This document shows, piece after piece, positions 11,849-23,274 of a DNA stretch of 64,000 nt. Below the pieces are notes generated by a model. The model searched no databases, was not told the DNA's origin, and saw only the letters and a program-made list of their open reading frames with translations. Position 1 is the first letter of the stretch. Every line of letters starts with the position of its first letter. The translations under genes and the position numbers were made by a program. Source of the DNA: Symbiodinium natans (lineage: Eukaryota > Sar > Dinophyceae > Suessiales > Symbiodiniaceae); assembly GCA_905221605.1 (NCBI GenBank), contig CAJNDS010002700.1, forward strand, positions 226,882-290,881. Direction: 5' to 3'.

Positions 11849-12288
11849 CTGAAAATTTAGGGTTTAGGGTTTAGGGTTTAGGGTTTAGGGTTTAGGGTTT
11901 AGGGTTTAGGATGTAAAGATCCAGACTCGGGGTTCCAGGGCTGCAGGGCTTGACAGGGTTTGGGGTTTAATTGGGTTCCGGGTTTGGGTTTTTTTTTGGT
12001 TTGGGGGGGGGGGGGGTGTTGGGGGGCTCGCAAAACCCTAAAGCCTAAATCCTGGAGGTGGTGCTTGATTGGCACGCTCTGAGCTTCGCTTTAGGGTTTG
12101 GGTTTAAGGTGTAGGGTGTAGGGTGTAGGGTTTCGGGTTTAGGGTTTAGGGTTTCGGGTTTAGGGTTTAGGGTTTCGGGTTTAGGGTTTAAGGTTTAGGG
12201 TTTAGGGCTTCAGGCTTCAGGCTTCAGCATTTAGATACGGAGGCTTGGGGTTTAAGGTTCAGGGCTTAGAGTCTCAACGGCTACAGGC

Positions 12289-12328
12289 CGGTGGGTGCCC
12301 GAGCTCCAGGAGGGGCACTACGGCACGT
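12289..12328 (-). CDS. Possible short exon
   Basis: A segment after a good acceptor (TTTTGTAACAG), encoding RAVVPLLELGHPP, with a GC donor. A + reading of the same island is also open. No family is recognised. Confidence 0.3.
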
Positions 12329-12399
12329 CTGTTACAAAATTTGGGGTGCAAGGGGCTCTAGGACGACTTAAGCACCTGTGAGATCTTATACATAACCCT

Positions 12400-14990
12400 C
12401 TAAGTCCTAAATCACCTTTACAGGATGGACAATGGGTGCCTTTTACTTACAAGGGAAGCCTCCACGATTCTTGATGAGAAAGGCCACCGCCGGAAACCCC
12501 TCGCCTCTCAAACCTCAGCCCCTGAACCCCCTCACACTTTGGAAAAATGTCTGGGACGCAGCCTGGGCCTGCCCCCTGTACTCCTCGCTCCCAGGTGTAT
12601 TGAAGGGGGTCACGGATCAAAAAACGAGGATCACAAACAGGCAAACGGATCAAAAATTGAAAATGAGCAACGATAAAAAAAAAACAACTCGTCGTAGGAG
12701 CAGCGGAAGTGGCAAGAAAAAATCTACTTTCTCAATAGTTGTATTGGAAGACCTGTAATATGTCACAGCATTTCCACATGAAAACCTATATTCTGGCAGC
12801 GTTGAGCACAATGGCCTTCAGGAAGGCATATCAGGTCGGCGGAAATAGGCTGATCGTACAAGCCTGGCTGCTCCCGCAAAAAGAAAAGAGACCGACCCTC
12901 GATGCCTTTATAAACTTGGCCACAAGAGTCACGGTTGGTTTCAGCCTGTTCTGGCAGCAGCATCCCGAAGTTAGTTGTGGGCACACGTATTTGTTGCTTC
13001 CTTGACTTGATGCTACGTGGCCCACAATCGCTTCCATTTTGGCACTCAAGCAAAACATGAAAATTGATCTTGCCTGGACTGGGCTCGTGTCTAGCATGAG
13101 CCAGCCGAGCCAGCATTCTGGACTGGCCTAAAACAATCGGCCGTCCATCTCTTGCGTGCGTTTTCTGCCAGATCGGCATCTGCGGCCTGCCCAATGCGCA
13201 GACCCTTCGGCACGACACCCGCGTTATAAGGACCGACCTGTCGCCATCAACGCCTGCGAACCAGCACGTCACGAAGCCATGCCCAGAAGGACTCTCCTGC
13301 AGCCGAGTCGCAAATGCATTGCGTCACGCAGCAGGGCCGTGTCCGCCTGTCCGCTTTAAGTCCGCTTTCTAATGGGATCGAAGGGTCCCTGCGTCGCAAA
13401 GCTATCCTGTCAGCGAGTCTGAAACGGCAAACAAGAATTCAGGCGATATCAGCCGCAGAGATGAAAATCAATGCAGGCCACAGCCACAGGGAACGGGCAG
13501 AAGCTTACCACGCCCAGTGGGGAGATGCCTGCATCCAAGCCTCTGCATGAAATTTGTACAACGAATCTCTGCAGGAACGACGGAGACGATCTCATTTCCG
13601 GAGATACGCTCCTTTCCGGAGGAGATACGCTCCTTTCCTCAGCACGCTGGAGCGCGCAGCGCATGCACAATGACTGCCCTGTGAAAACGCCTGACGCGTT
13701 CGCGTCGGAACGTCATCGACTGAGGCAACGGCGCGCCTCTGTACTGCTTGCAGCTGTGGCTTAGTTTGACCAGACACATTGCCGTCAGGGCGCCGACGGG
13801 CCTGCTTGTTTTGCAGCCCGAAACACGCATACCTTAGAGCATTCTCATGGGGATTCTTTCTGCGGCTTGCGCGGTCCTGCTACGTGTGATCTTGTGGCAA
13901 CCTTGTCTGTAAGGCGGCTTCAACAAGCGCTGCTGGGGCAGGCGCACGACTGTGGCTTCGGCACGCCGCAAAAGCAGCAAAACCCGGCGATATCACATAA
14001 GATGTACAAAAGTTAATGTGATATCTATAGTGTAGAATACATAATATACAATGAATATGGTATTGGTAGATTAGATATGCAACAAATCTGCAGTACGTAC
14101 ATAATATGTACTATGTAAAAAAAACATGTTCATATGTTATAGAATATATATATATATATGTTACTCAAGCACCAAGGGACAAACGGACTGGAGGACCAGA
14201 CCGGACAGACAGGCAGACCAGAGGACCGGAGGACCAGGGGGCCACAGGCTCAGAGGACTAGATCGGACCAACGGGCAGAACAGGATGGGTGGGCCGGACG
14301 CGTTTAATTTTGTTTGATCTTTTGTATCACTGTATTGATCCGGTCGGTGGACAAAAATGTCGCATGACCCCATACATTACAAGTTTGCGACGGTTGGTAT
14401 TTGAGCTCCCCGCACCCCTCGAGTTTCAATGTTGCGTGCACATATGGATGACGCAGGATTGCGGTCATGCACACACATGCCCTTTCGCAGAATTGCAAGG
14501 ACAGCAATGTTAAGATGCAGGACTTGGAAGGGATGACCTGCAAAAAAGAAGTGATGCAGAGTTTCGTCCATCAACAGTCGGGAGACTGGCAAGCTTTCGG
14601 AAGCTCTGGCCTTATGTGAGGGGCCAGAATGGGGGCAAAAAGTCCGGAATATTTGCAAGTTTCGAATTCTTTTGCATAGTTACAATGTAGCTTCAAATCA
14701 GTTTCAAAATAGTTTAAAAATCCAGTGTTAAAATCGCTGTTAAGGGGGAACTGCAATTTCTGTGCGCGCTTTTTGACAACCAGGAATCTCTGAGATCCCT
14801 GTATTTGTGGGAAATGCAGGTAGAAGAATGCAGTTTCCCCTTAAAACAGCGATTTTGCAATTGGATGTTGAAACTATTTTGCAATTACATACTACGGACA
14901 CGAACTTGAAACTTGAAACACGCTGCATTTCTGCTCTCTGGCGCTTGGCCACGCCCAGGCAAGAGGAGAGCTAGAATGACACCCTAAACC
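12400..14990. other. 2.6 kb of unique DNA without telomere motifs
   Basis: Several open frames, none recognised: + 12432-12758 (NVWDAAWACPLYSS; basic end) and minus 12763-13100 (VPTTNFGMLLPEQAETN). The minisatellite at 14165-14290 (GACCAGA/GGACCAG units) and TA runs near 14145 are clear. The absence of TTTAGGG here is unusual for this window and may mark an inserted segment. Confidence 0.5.
13034..13050 (+). promoter_or_regulatory. Possible relic of the dinoflagellate spliced leader
   Basis: CCATTTTGGCACTCAAG matches the CCATTTTGGCTCAAG core of the 22-nt dinoflagellate spliced leader apart from one inserted A; the CCGTAG head is lost. An ATG follows at 13057 (MKIDLAWTGLVSSMSQ), with a stop after 24 codons. 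Relics of this kind mark mRNAs that were copied back into the genome. Confidence 0.35.
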
Positions 14991-15223
14991 GTAAACCCTG
15001 AACCCAAACCCTATACCCTAAACCCTAAACCCTAACCTCCCCCCCCCTCCCCGAGCCTGAATCGCGGAACCTCTGAGCTTCGGCAAGGAAGTCGGAGAAG
15101 GTCATCCTACGGCCGGATTTCAAGCCCCTCAAACTCCCCAAGCCCCTGTCCACGCTCACCCTTTAGCCTAAACGTTTCTATGTATGTATAGACTCTCTCT
15201 CTCTCTCTCTCTCTCTATGCGTG

Positions 15224-15256
<33 letters not shown>

Positions 15257-16930
15257 GAGATATGGATATGGAGACATATAGATATAGAGATGTAGATATA
15301 GAGACGGTGAAGTAAAAAGAGAGTTTTGGGTCCTGAGCCTGCTTCGCCCTGAAACCCTAAGAGGCCGACACCCAATGAGGCAGAGCAAGGCTTCACAAGC
15401 AAGCTTTTGGGGTTTAGGGTTTAGGGTTTAGGGTTTAGGGTTTAGGGTTTTGGGTTTTGGGTTTGGGGTTGAGGGCTTCGGGTTTAGGGTTTAAGCTCGA
15501 GGGTTTGGCGTTACAATAAGCGCACCATTGTCCGGTCGGCGTGTTGGGTGGTTCTGGGAGGGGGGAGGGGTGGCGGGGGGAAGGGGAGAGGAAGGGGGGA
15601 GAGGAAGGGGGAGGAGGAAGGATGGGAGGAAGGGGGGAGAAGGAAGCGGGGGGGAGGACGAAGGGGGGTGAGGAAGCACCCCAAACTCAAAACCCCAACC
15701 CCCCCCGCTCTGCTCCTCGTCTGGTCCGATGTGTTGAAGAGGCCTCGCGAGCTTGTGGCTTCGAGCTTTGGGTTTCAGGTGTGGGGGCTTCGGGTTTGGG
15801 GCGTTGTGGGGGGTTTTGGGTTACTTGCTGCGGCAATCTATAGGCTTTAAGGGGTTTACCCATACCAGCGACCCCGGATGGGAAGGGACTCTCGAAACCC
15901 TTAACTTAAACCCTTAAACCCTTGAACGATCAAACCCGACACCCCTAAGTCTTTCGTCCTTAATCTCAACAAAAACCGACCCCCACAGATCCCAGCAGCA
16001 AGCCCAAATATCTCCGCCTACCCTCAGAAGGGCTCAAGCGAAGGGTAGGTTTTTTTTTTTTTTTGGGGGGGGGGGGGGGGGGGCAGGTGGAGGGGCAACA
16101 AAACATCTTTTTGGTTGCACTTTACACAGGGCTATTGAATAGGTGGGTTTATGACAAGTTATATGCACATACATATACATATACATATATATACACACAA
16201 AAATACAAATATATATATATATATATATGTATGCAGTGTGTAAAATAGGGGGGTGATTTTGTCTGAGTTGTTCTGGGAGGTAGGGCTAAATATGGTTCAA
16301 GGGCCTACAAAGATTGAACTGCCATGGATCACAGATGGCTTGATACCGGGTCTTGGTGGGCTGCAATTACCCTAATCCCGAAACCCTAAAACCTTTTTAA
16401 CCCTCAAATGGGTGAATGAAAAAAACTCTCAGACTAACCAAAGGAGTCGTATCTTACGGGCTGTGGGAGGTCATGAGAAGGCCGATGCTTTCATGCCAGG
16501 TTGCCCAGTAACCTAGGATTATAAAGGCTGCCCTTCTTGCTCTAAAGGGGGCTTAGAATACAAGGGAAAGCCTACACCCCCAACAAAAGGGGGAATAAGG
16601 GTCCTACTAGACATCCTAGCATGTGAACCCCCCCAAATGAAAGGTTTTGTCGCACGGAGAAGTGCCTCTTCCTACCACCATGCTCCAAACTTGTACTTGC
16701 TGAACTTGGGGTCTTAGGCCCCTAAAACCGTAGAACCCTAGAACCCTGAAACCCTAAATAACCGTAAACCCTAAACCCCTAGAAATCTAGTGTGATATCA
16801 AAAAGCCAAAGAATGTGCCCCTGGGACTCTTAAACCCGGAACCTTAAACCCTATTCGGGCTTAAGGTTTAGGGTTTGTGTTTTATGGTTCAGGGTTTAGG
16901 GTTTAGGGTTTCGGGTTTCGGGTTTCGGGT
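14990..16930. other. Intron-like region, low complexity
   Basis: CT and TA microsatellites (15190-15240, 16165-16235), G-rich blocks (15545-15670, 16065-16085) and scattered CCCTAAA motifs. No exon supported. Confidence 0.5.
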
Positions 16931-17028
16931 TTAGACCAGGCTTGGCGGAGCCTTCGTCGGAGGCATCTTCCGTGGGGCGTTGCGAAGGCTCCGAGACGTC
17001 AACTTGGCGCTGACCTTGGGCTTGGCAA
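16931..17028 (-). CDS. Probable terminal exon, basic C-terminus
   Basis: An open segment from an AAG acceptor to TAA, encoding VAKPKVSAKLTSRSLRNAPRK followed by a proline-rich end. Third positions are G/C rich. The stop codon is formed by the adjoining telomere-like motif. Lys/Arg/Pro content suggests a disordered or nucleic-acid-binding tail. Confidence 0.48.
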
Positions 17029-17037
17029 CTTCGGATT

Positions 17038-17415
17038 TGGGTTTAGGGTTTGGGGTTTGGGGTTTAGGGTTTAGGGTTTAGGGTTTAGGGTTTAGGGTTT
17101 AGGGTTTAGGGTTTAGGGTTTAGGGTTTAGGGTTTAGGGTTTAGGGTTTAGGGTTTAGGGTTTAGGGTTTAGGGTTTAGGGTTAGGGTTTAGGGTTTAGG
17201 GTTTAGGGTTTAGGGTTTAGGGTTTAGGGTTTAGGGTTTAGGGTTTAGGGTTTAGGGTTTAGGGTTGCGGGTTTAGGGGTTAGGGTTTAGGGTTTAGGGT
17301 TTAGGGTCTAGGGTTTAGGGTCTAGGGTTTAGGGTTTAGGGGTTAGGGTTTAGGGTTTAGGGTTTAGGGTTTAGGGTTTAGGGTTTAGGGTTTAGGGTTT
17401 AGGGTTCAGGATGTA
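17038..17415 (+). repeat. (TTTAGGG)n array, longest in the window
   Basis: About 380 bp, mostly perfect, with GGTCTAG variants clustered at 17290-17340. It lies immediately right of the exon at 16931-17028. Confidence 0.95.
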
Positions 17416-17703
17416 GGGTTTGAGGTTTGGGATTTAGGATTTAGGGTTTGGGGTTTATTGGGTTTAGACATCTGTTCCAAAACAGACATAAACAAAAAAA
17501 GTGAAATGCCATGTATAATCACCATTTCAAGGACCTTTAGATCAGAGAGTCCGAAAAGGAAGGTTTTGGGTGGTGGGGTTTGGGGTTTAGGGTTTCTGCA
17601 TGCGGTCTTGCGGACTATGGTTTGGGGGGCCCTTTAGGATTTTGGGGTCTAAGGTAGACCTAAACCCTACACCCTTTAAGGGAACATGGGGGGTCCAAAG
17701 GAC

Positions 17704-17769
17704 TGAGGCAAGCGTCCGTTGCGTGCGGAGTGGCTCATGACCTTGCGTCCGTGGTCGAGGCAGCGTCGG
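17704..17769 (-). CDS. Probable exon, unknown protein
   Basis: Open between CCTAAG and a GT donor; encodes RCLDHGRKVMSHSARNGRLP. CCCTAAA-type sequence lies on the left and TTTAGGG on the right. Confidence 0.4.
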
Positions 17770-18382
17770 CTTAGGGTTGCTCGCGTTTGAGATTTAAGGT
17801 TTAGGGTTTGGGGTTTAGGAATCAAGCTTTAGGGTTTGGGTTAGTGTTTAGGATTCAAGGTTTAAGGTTTGGCGTTTAGGGTTTAGGATCCAAGTTTCGG
17901 GTCTAGGGCTCAGAGTTGAGGGTTGAGGGTTCAGGGCTTACGGTTCAACATCTCGAGTCGAAGCATTCACTAGTCAAGCAGCTTGTCAAGCAACGGAGAA
18001 ACACCCACCCGCCCACTGGCACAAAATCCATATCATGGGTTTAGGGTTTAACTTTAGGGTTTAGGGCCCCTTGTTGTGGTGCTTTGTAATTCAAGGAATA
18101 TATGCTATACTCGGAGACTTTCAAGGGCACTTGTTGCGGGCCAATCCCGCCAATCTTACTGGTTCTTAATAGGGAATGAGGGAACTGCACACCCTAAACC
18201 CTAAACCCTAAACCCTAGAACCCCGGCGAGGGCTGTTGGAGGAGGATAGAAGTTACCTAGCTCCCGCATTCCCTACCAAGAACCCGTAGTCGCCCTAAAC
18301 CCTAAACCCTAAACCCCAAACCCGAAACCCTAAAACCGAACCCCAAAATCCCTACGAAGAACCAGTAGGGCTTTAAGGAAAC

Positions 18383-18405
18383 CCGACAGCCGGGGCAGGG
18401 CCTGT
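18383..18405 (-). CDS. Possible 23-nt micro-exon with CxxC
   Basis: Between CTTGGCAG and a GT donor; encodes RPCPGCR. The splice sites are good, but the segment is too short for more than a weak call. Confidence 0.25.
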
Positions 18406-18514
18406 CTGCCAAGAGGGTTTTGGTTTTAGGGTTTAGGGTTTAGGGTTTAGGGTTTAGCGTTTAGGGATAGGGTTTAGGGTAGTTTGAACTCAATCCTGCC
18501 CCCCGCCCTATGAT

Positions 18515-18640
18515 TTAAATGTTCCGCTTCCGTTTTCTAAACCTGGGACTATTCAGGATCGCTGGGACGGGGGGTGTACAAGGCTCAATCCATGGCGCAC
18601 CAAGTGGGAAACAAGCGGCTTGGGAGAGTTTGAGGGCATA
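18515..18640 (-). CDS. Probable terminal exon
   Basis: Forty-one codons plus TAA after a CAAG acceptor. The text is protein-like (YALKLSQAACFPLGAPWIEP) and ends PRFRKRKRNI, a basic tail that could serve as a nuclear signal. Two + frames are also open here. Confidence 0.45.
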   Translation of the reverse strand, partial: YALKLSQAACFPLGAPWIEPCTPPVPAILNSPRFRKRKRNI

Positions 18641-18821
18641 CTTGCTTTTGGGTTGGGTCATCGAGGGTTCAGGGATTTACAACTAAACACAAAGCCCTTA
18701 AAACCCAACTGCTAGACCCTAAACCCCAGACCCCAAATCCTAAACCCTAAACCCTAAAGCCCAAACCCTAAACCCCCAAATCCTACACCCTCAACCCTTG
18801 GACGCCCAACGGTCAGAACAC

Positions 18822-18892
18822 CCAGAGGAACCAGAAAGCCCACCGGGGCCACGGCAATCTTGCCGGAGCCTTCGTCCAGCATCACCCCGTAC
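18822..18892 (-). CDS. Probable exon, unknown protein
   Basis: A 71-nt segment after AAAAAG with a GT donor, encoding YGVMLDEGSGKIAVAPVGFL. The first 25 bp and its upstream flank are repeated at 18989-19013, a partial exon duplication. Confidence 0.48.
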
Positions 18893-19770
18893 CTTTTTCG
18901 GCTTAGGGTTTAGGGTTTGGGGTTTAGGGTTTAGGGTTCAGGGTTCAGGGTTCAGGGTTCAGGGTTCAGGGTTTAGGAATTAGGTGCATCACCCCGTGCC
19001 TTTTTCGGCTTCGGGCTGATGAAAAGGCTTCCGGGTTTTGAGGGCTTTGGGGTTTTGAGGTTTTTTGAGTTTAGGGTCTGGGGTTTAAGGTTTAGGGTTA
19101 AGGGTTTGGGGTTTAGGGCTTAGGGGTGTAAAGGGAGGGTGAGAGAGGGTTGTTCCCAAGCGCGAGCTCTGAACCACACTGCGGCAGCACTGCACATAGC
19201 ACAGTACCAAGGGTTTAGGGTTTAGGGTTTAGGGTTTAGGGTTTAGGGTTTAGGGTTTAGGGCTTAGGGCTTAGGGTTTAGGGTTTTCCATAACCTAGGA
19301 ACAAAGAGAGTGCCCTTTTTGGTGTTAAGGGGATTATAAGGGGACCCCAACCCTAAAAAAAGGAAATAAGGGCTTACTCCGGGTCCTAGGTATGGGGATT
19401 TCCGACATTAGGGGTTCCTTGTCGGGTCCTTCTTATAAGGGAATCCTACTATTTAGGGGTCTGTATTAGGGGCCCCTTGTTTTCGTAAGCCCCGGATGCC
19501 TACAGTGAGTGAGAGTTGATCTAGATGATGTGGGTCCCTTTCTGGTATAAACCCAGAAAAGTACGCAGAAACGGTATAAACTCTGAAGAATATAACCCTG
19601 TAACTATGCTCCCCTTAGAACCTTAATGAAAATTAATACTTTTAATATCCTCCTGGGTTTTATATAAACAAAAATAATTCCAAAGGGGGATATAGGTAAG
19701 CCCTAAACAAGCTTTCAAGAAACGTAGAGAATAGAGCCCCCTGTGGACTCTTGGGAGCCGAGTTCCACAC

Positions 19771-19814
19771 CTTTGGGCTTCCGGGAGGTGTTTCTCCAGG
19801 TACTTGAAGTCCCA
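19771..19814 (-). CDS. FIH-like N-terminal exon fragment
   Basis: A 44-nt exon with strong sites (CTCTTCCAG acceptor, AAG|GTGTGG donor) encoding WDFKYLEKHLPEAQ. It resembles the KWDLEYLQENIG segment near the N-terminus of FIH-1. It could be a distant 5' exon of the gene at 7974-344 or part of a tandem paralogue; unassigned exons lie between. Confidence 0.5.
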
Positions 19815-19923
19815 CTGGAAGAGCCTGCGGTTTAGGGTTTAGGGCTTGGGGTTTAGGGTTGAGGGTTTAGGGTTTAGGGCTTGGGGTTTAGGGTTTAGGG
19901 TTTAGGCTGTAGGGTCAGGCCAC

Positions 19924-20058
19924 GCTTAGAGATGTTGAGAGACCACTTCTGAGCAAAGCGAAGCATCCCACACCGGAAGCTTCCGAACAAGGTTTGGAGT
20001 GCCTCTGCCTTCTCAGCAGTCTTCTCAGCAGCCAACCTCTCCGTGCCTTCTATGGCGA
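19924..20058 (-). CDS. Probable exon, helical protein
   Basis: About 45 codons from GGGGAG to a GT donor, encoding GTERLAAEKTAEKAEALQT and then FGSFRCGMLRFAQKWSLNIS. An Ala/Glu/Lys-rich helix is followed by a more hydrophobic part. No family. Confidence 0.5.
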
Positions 20059-20554
20059 CTCCCCCTCCCCAGGCCCAACACCCCCTTGGCAGAAGCACTC
20101 AGGTGTCTGGCCTCTTCAGCCATGGGTGTTTCGGGTCGGTTCCTATTCTATTTCCTTAGGGAGCACAAGGGATAAGCTTGGTACTTATTTGGGCTTCTGT
20201 GTTAACCCTGAGACCTACACCCAGATTGTCCCAACTTAACTTCATGCCCTAAACTTCGAGGCTCCAAAGGCGCAGAACTGCAACGATCCTAACACAAGCC
20301 TTCCGTAACCTTACGCATTCTCCATGCCAGACCTAGCACACTTATTTTTGGTACCCTAAGGCCCTAAGGTCCCTAAACCCGAACCTTGAACCGTAGGGTC
20401 TGAGGGTTTGATGTCTGGGGTTTTTAGGGTTTGCTTCCCAGCTTCAGGGTCCTGAGGACCCCTACGCACTGAACCCTGAACCCTGAACACTTTCAGGTTC
20501 AGGGTTAGGGTTCAGTTAGGGTCTAGGGTTTAGGGTTTCGTTTCGGGCTTAAGG

Positions 20555-20650
20555 TTTAGGGCTTAGGGCTTAGGGCTTAGGGCTTAGGGCTTAGGGCTTA
20601 GGGCTTAGGGCTTAGGGCTTAGGGCTTAGGGCTTAGGGCTCAGGGCTCAG
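20555..20650 (+). repeat. (GGGCTTA)n variant array
   Basis: Twelve copies of one single-base variant of the heptamer in a pure block. The same variant is amplified at 28015-28085 and 29230-29288. Confidence 0.95.
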
Positions 20651-20675
20651 GGCTTAGGGTTTAGGGTTTGGGGCC

Positions 20676-20750
20676 CCTATTTTCGAGCCGCCTGGTGCCC
20701 AGTAGCCCCTCTGCGGGGGCCACGAACGCCTGGCCCTCACAAAGCATTGC
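20676..20750 (-). CDS. Probable exon, unknown protein
   Basis: Open after CTTCCGAG; encodes AMLCEGQAFVAPAEGLLGTR. Third positions are G/C rich. The 3' boundary is uncertain. Confidence 0.42.
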
Positions 20751-21017
20751 CTCGGAAGGGCTTCGGGTTTAGGGCTTCGGGCTTCGAGCTTAGGGTTTAG
20801 GTGTGGGGTTTAGGGTTTAGGGTGTAGGGCTTTTACCTGGGCGAGTACCTTTAGACCTTCGGGTTTAGGGTTCAGGGTTCAGGGTCTAGGGTTCAGGGTT
20901 CAGGGTCTAGGGCTAGGGTTTAGGTTGTAGGGTTTAAGGCTTGCGTCTAGGCGTACCCTTAAACCCGAAACCCTAAACCCCACACCCTCAAGTCCCAAAG
21001 AGCTAAGAGGGCGAAAC

Positions 21018-21044
21018 AAAGCCCACGGTCAGTTGAGTCCGGGG
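21018..21044 (-). CDS. Possible 27-nt exon
   Basis: Nine codons, PRTQLTVGF, between CCCCAAG and a GT donor, phase 0 at both ends. Short, so weak alone. Confidence 0.3.
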
Positions 21045-21204
21045 CTTGGGGTCCCGGAAAGGTTTAGGGCTTAGAGGCCTATCTGGCTATAATGTTGGTA
21101 GTTTATATTGTGACTGTAATAAGATCGGGGACACTATTTCAGGCTCCTGGTTTAGGCGTTGGGGCAAATTACCCTAAACTCTTGGCCCCCTCAGACCCCT
21201 CACA

Positions 21205-21305
21205 CCCCCTCGACCCTCGAAACCCTCGAAACCCTCGAAACCCTCGAAACCCTGGAAACCCTCGAAACCCTCGAAACCCTCGAAACCCTCGAAACCCTCA
21301 AAACC
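21205..21305 (+). repeat. 9-bp repeat CCCTCGAAA
   Basis: Eleven units derived from CCCTAAA by a CG insertion. Confidence 0.9.
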
Positions 21306-21663
21306 CCTGAAAGCATCGAAGCCGTCAAGCCCCTTGGTTGTTTGAAGCCCCTGGAACCCCTGAAGCCTCTGAGATCCTGCACCCCCGAGATTTAGGGTCA
21401 AGGGTTTAGGGTTTAGGGTTTAGGAATCCTTAAACCCCTAAAACCAACCCCTGATTAAACCCCGAGCCCCAACCTTACACCCCCAATTTAACCCTCTACT
21501 CCAAACACACCTTGCAACCCTAACCTCTAATAGAATCTAACCACACCTCAGACCCCAACCCTGAACCCTGAACCCTAAACCCTAAACCCTAAAACCTAAA
21601 CCCTAAAACCTAAACCCTAAACCCTAAACCCTAAACCCTAAACCCCTACCCCCTACTCTAAAC

Positions 21664-21749
21664 CATCCCGCACGGCCGCCTGCGCCTCGGGACCATCGAG
21701 GCGCTCGAGGCGGGGCAGCGCCCCACGGAGCAAGGCCGTGGGGCAGCGC
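21664..21749 (-). CDS. Probable exon, unknown protein
   Basis: An 86-nt exon from AATAAG to a donor where GT is the first bases of a telomere unit (GATG|GTTTAG). Encodes CPTALLRGALPRLERLDG, then PEAQAAVRDG. A + frame is open too, but it lacks an acceptor. Confidence 0.5.
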
Positions 21750-21764
21750 CTTATTCTTTCAGTT

Positions 21765-21905
21765 AGGGTTCAGGGTTTAGGGTTTAGGGTTTAGGGTTTA
21801 GGGTTTAGGGTTTAGGGTTTAGGGTTTAGGGTTTAGGGTTTAGGGTTTAGGGTTTAGGGTTTAGGGTTTAGGGTTTAGGGTTTACGGTTTAGGGTTTAGG
21901 GGGTT
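21765..21905 (+). repeat. (TTTAGGG)n array
   Basis: About 20 heptamers, directly right of the exon at 21664-21749. Confidence 0.95.
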
Positions 21906-22334
21906 CAGGGTTCAGGGTATTAGGGTTTAGGGTTAGGGTTTAGGGTTTGGGGTTTGGGTTTTCGGGTTTGGGGGTTTAGGGTCTAGGGATGAGGGATGAG
22001 CCCCAAAAACCCGAGAACCTGAAGAAGCCCCACCAACCTGCGAGCCCCATGTCCCGATACATACCTTCAGTAAACGGTTTAGGGTGTAGGGTTGAGGGCT
22101 GCGGTTTTAGGGATATGGTTTAGGGTTAGGGCTAAGGTTTAGGGTACCTAGTTCTCGAAGCCTAAAACTCTACGACCCTACAAGCCCCCAAAACCCAAAC
22201 CCTAAACCTCAAACCTCAAACCCTAATTCCTAAACCCTAAACCCTAAACCCTAAACCCTAAACCTAAACCCTAAACCTAAACCATAAACCCTAAACCCTA
22301 AACCCTAAACCTTAAACCCTAAACCCTGGGCTGC

Positions 22335-22399
22335 CCCACACCGGCCACGCCACCTCGGAGGGGCGCTGGCCGCAGGCCTTGAGCTCAGGAAGGCAGAAC
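22335..22399 (-). CDS. Probable exon, unknown protein
   Basis: A 65-nt segment after ACAGAAG with a GC donor; encodes CLPELKACGQRPSEVAWPVW. Every codon but a few ends in G/C. Confidence 0.5.
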
Positions 22400-22753
22400 C
22401 TTCTGTTTGGACCCTGAAGGGTTTTAGGGTTTAGGGTTTAGGGTTCAGGGTTTAGGGTTTAGGGTTTAGGGTCTAGGGCTGGGGTTTAGGGATGTATGGG
22501 TTTAGGGTTTAGGGGGTTTAGGGTTCAGGGTTCGATCGGACTTGCGTCTTTTCAAGGAACTCAAGCCCGCCAAAACACGGTTTAGGGCTTAGGGTTTAGG
22601 GTTTAGGGTTTAGGGTTTAGGGTTTAGGGTTTAGGGCTTAGGGTTTAGGGTTTAGGGTTTAGGGTTTAGGGTTTAGGGTTTACAAACAGGCTTTCGGCTC
22701 GTAAGGCAGCCTCTACCCTGAAACTGAAACCAGGTTAGGGTTGAACCCTCAAC

Positions 22754-22991
22754 CCCGAGCCAGGTGTGGCTAGCAAGATGTGTGGCCCACAAGGGATTTC
22801 ATCCGAGACTGGCGAGGGGCCGCTCCAAAACAGTTCCGGAGTGAGATCGCCGATCTGGACTGAATATCCAATGCGTGACACTTTGATGATTTCAGACTCA
22901 AGCTCATCGGACGCAAAAGTCGCTATGCAGTAAGCCACCCAGCCGGCATGAATCAAGGAGTCCGTCGCCCGTCTACGGAGAGCATCGTAGA
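22754..22991 (-). CDS. Long coding exon, unknown protein
   Basis: About 79 open codons, the longest unassigned exon in this part. The text is globular: GWVAYCIATFASDELESEII, then VSRIGYSVQIGDLTPELFW. The donor is likely GT at 22753. The 5' end is uncertain because no clear acceptor is seen before the upstream in-frame stop. No family recognised. Confidence 0.55.
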
Positions 22992-23006
22992 ATCAGATCC
23001 AACTTT

Positions 23007-23195
23007 GGTTTAGGGTTTAGGGTTTAGGGTTTAGGGTTTAGGGTTTAGGGTTTAGGGTTTAGGGTTTAGGGTTTAGGGTTTAGGGTTTAGGGTTTAGGTT
23101 AGGGTTTAGGGTTTAGGGTTTAGGGTTTAGGGTTTAGGGTTTAGGGTTTAGGGTTTAGGGTTTAGGGTTTAGGGTTTAGGGTTTAGGGTTTAGGG
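23007..23195 (+). repeat. (TTTAGGG)n array
   Basis: Twenty-seven near-perfect heptamers right of the exon at 22754-22991. Confidence 0.95.
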
Positions 23196-23274
23196 AGAAT
23201 GTATGCATGCATCAGAAAGCAGGGTTTAGGGTTTGCGGTGCAGGGCTAAAGCCCGTTGAGGCTTTGACTTGGAA

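Noticed and set aside
11760-11850. Plus-strand exon YFSRLLRVRPPEQVDAKIGK
   Set aside because: Convincing text and high GC3, yet the acceptor AAATTTTCAG and neighbouring exons favour minus. Not fully excluded.
15548-15850. Gly/Arg/Lys-rich frames on +
   Set aside because: Come from a G-rich low-complexity tract.
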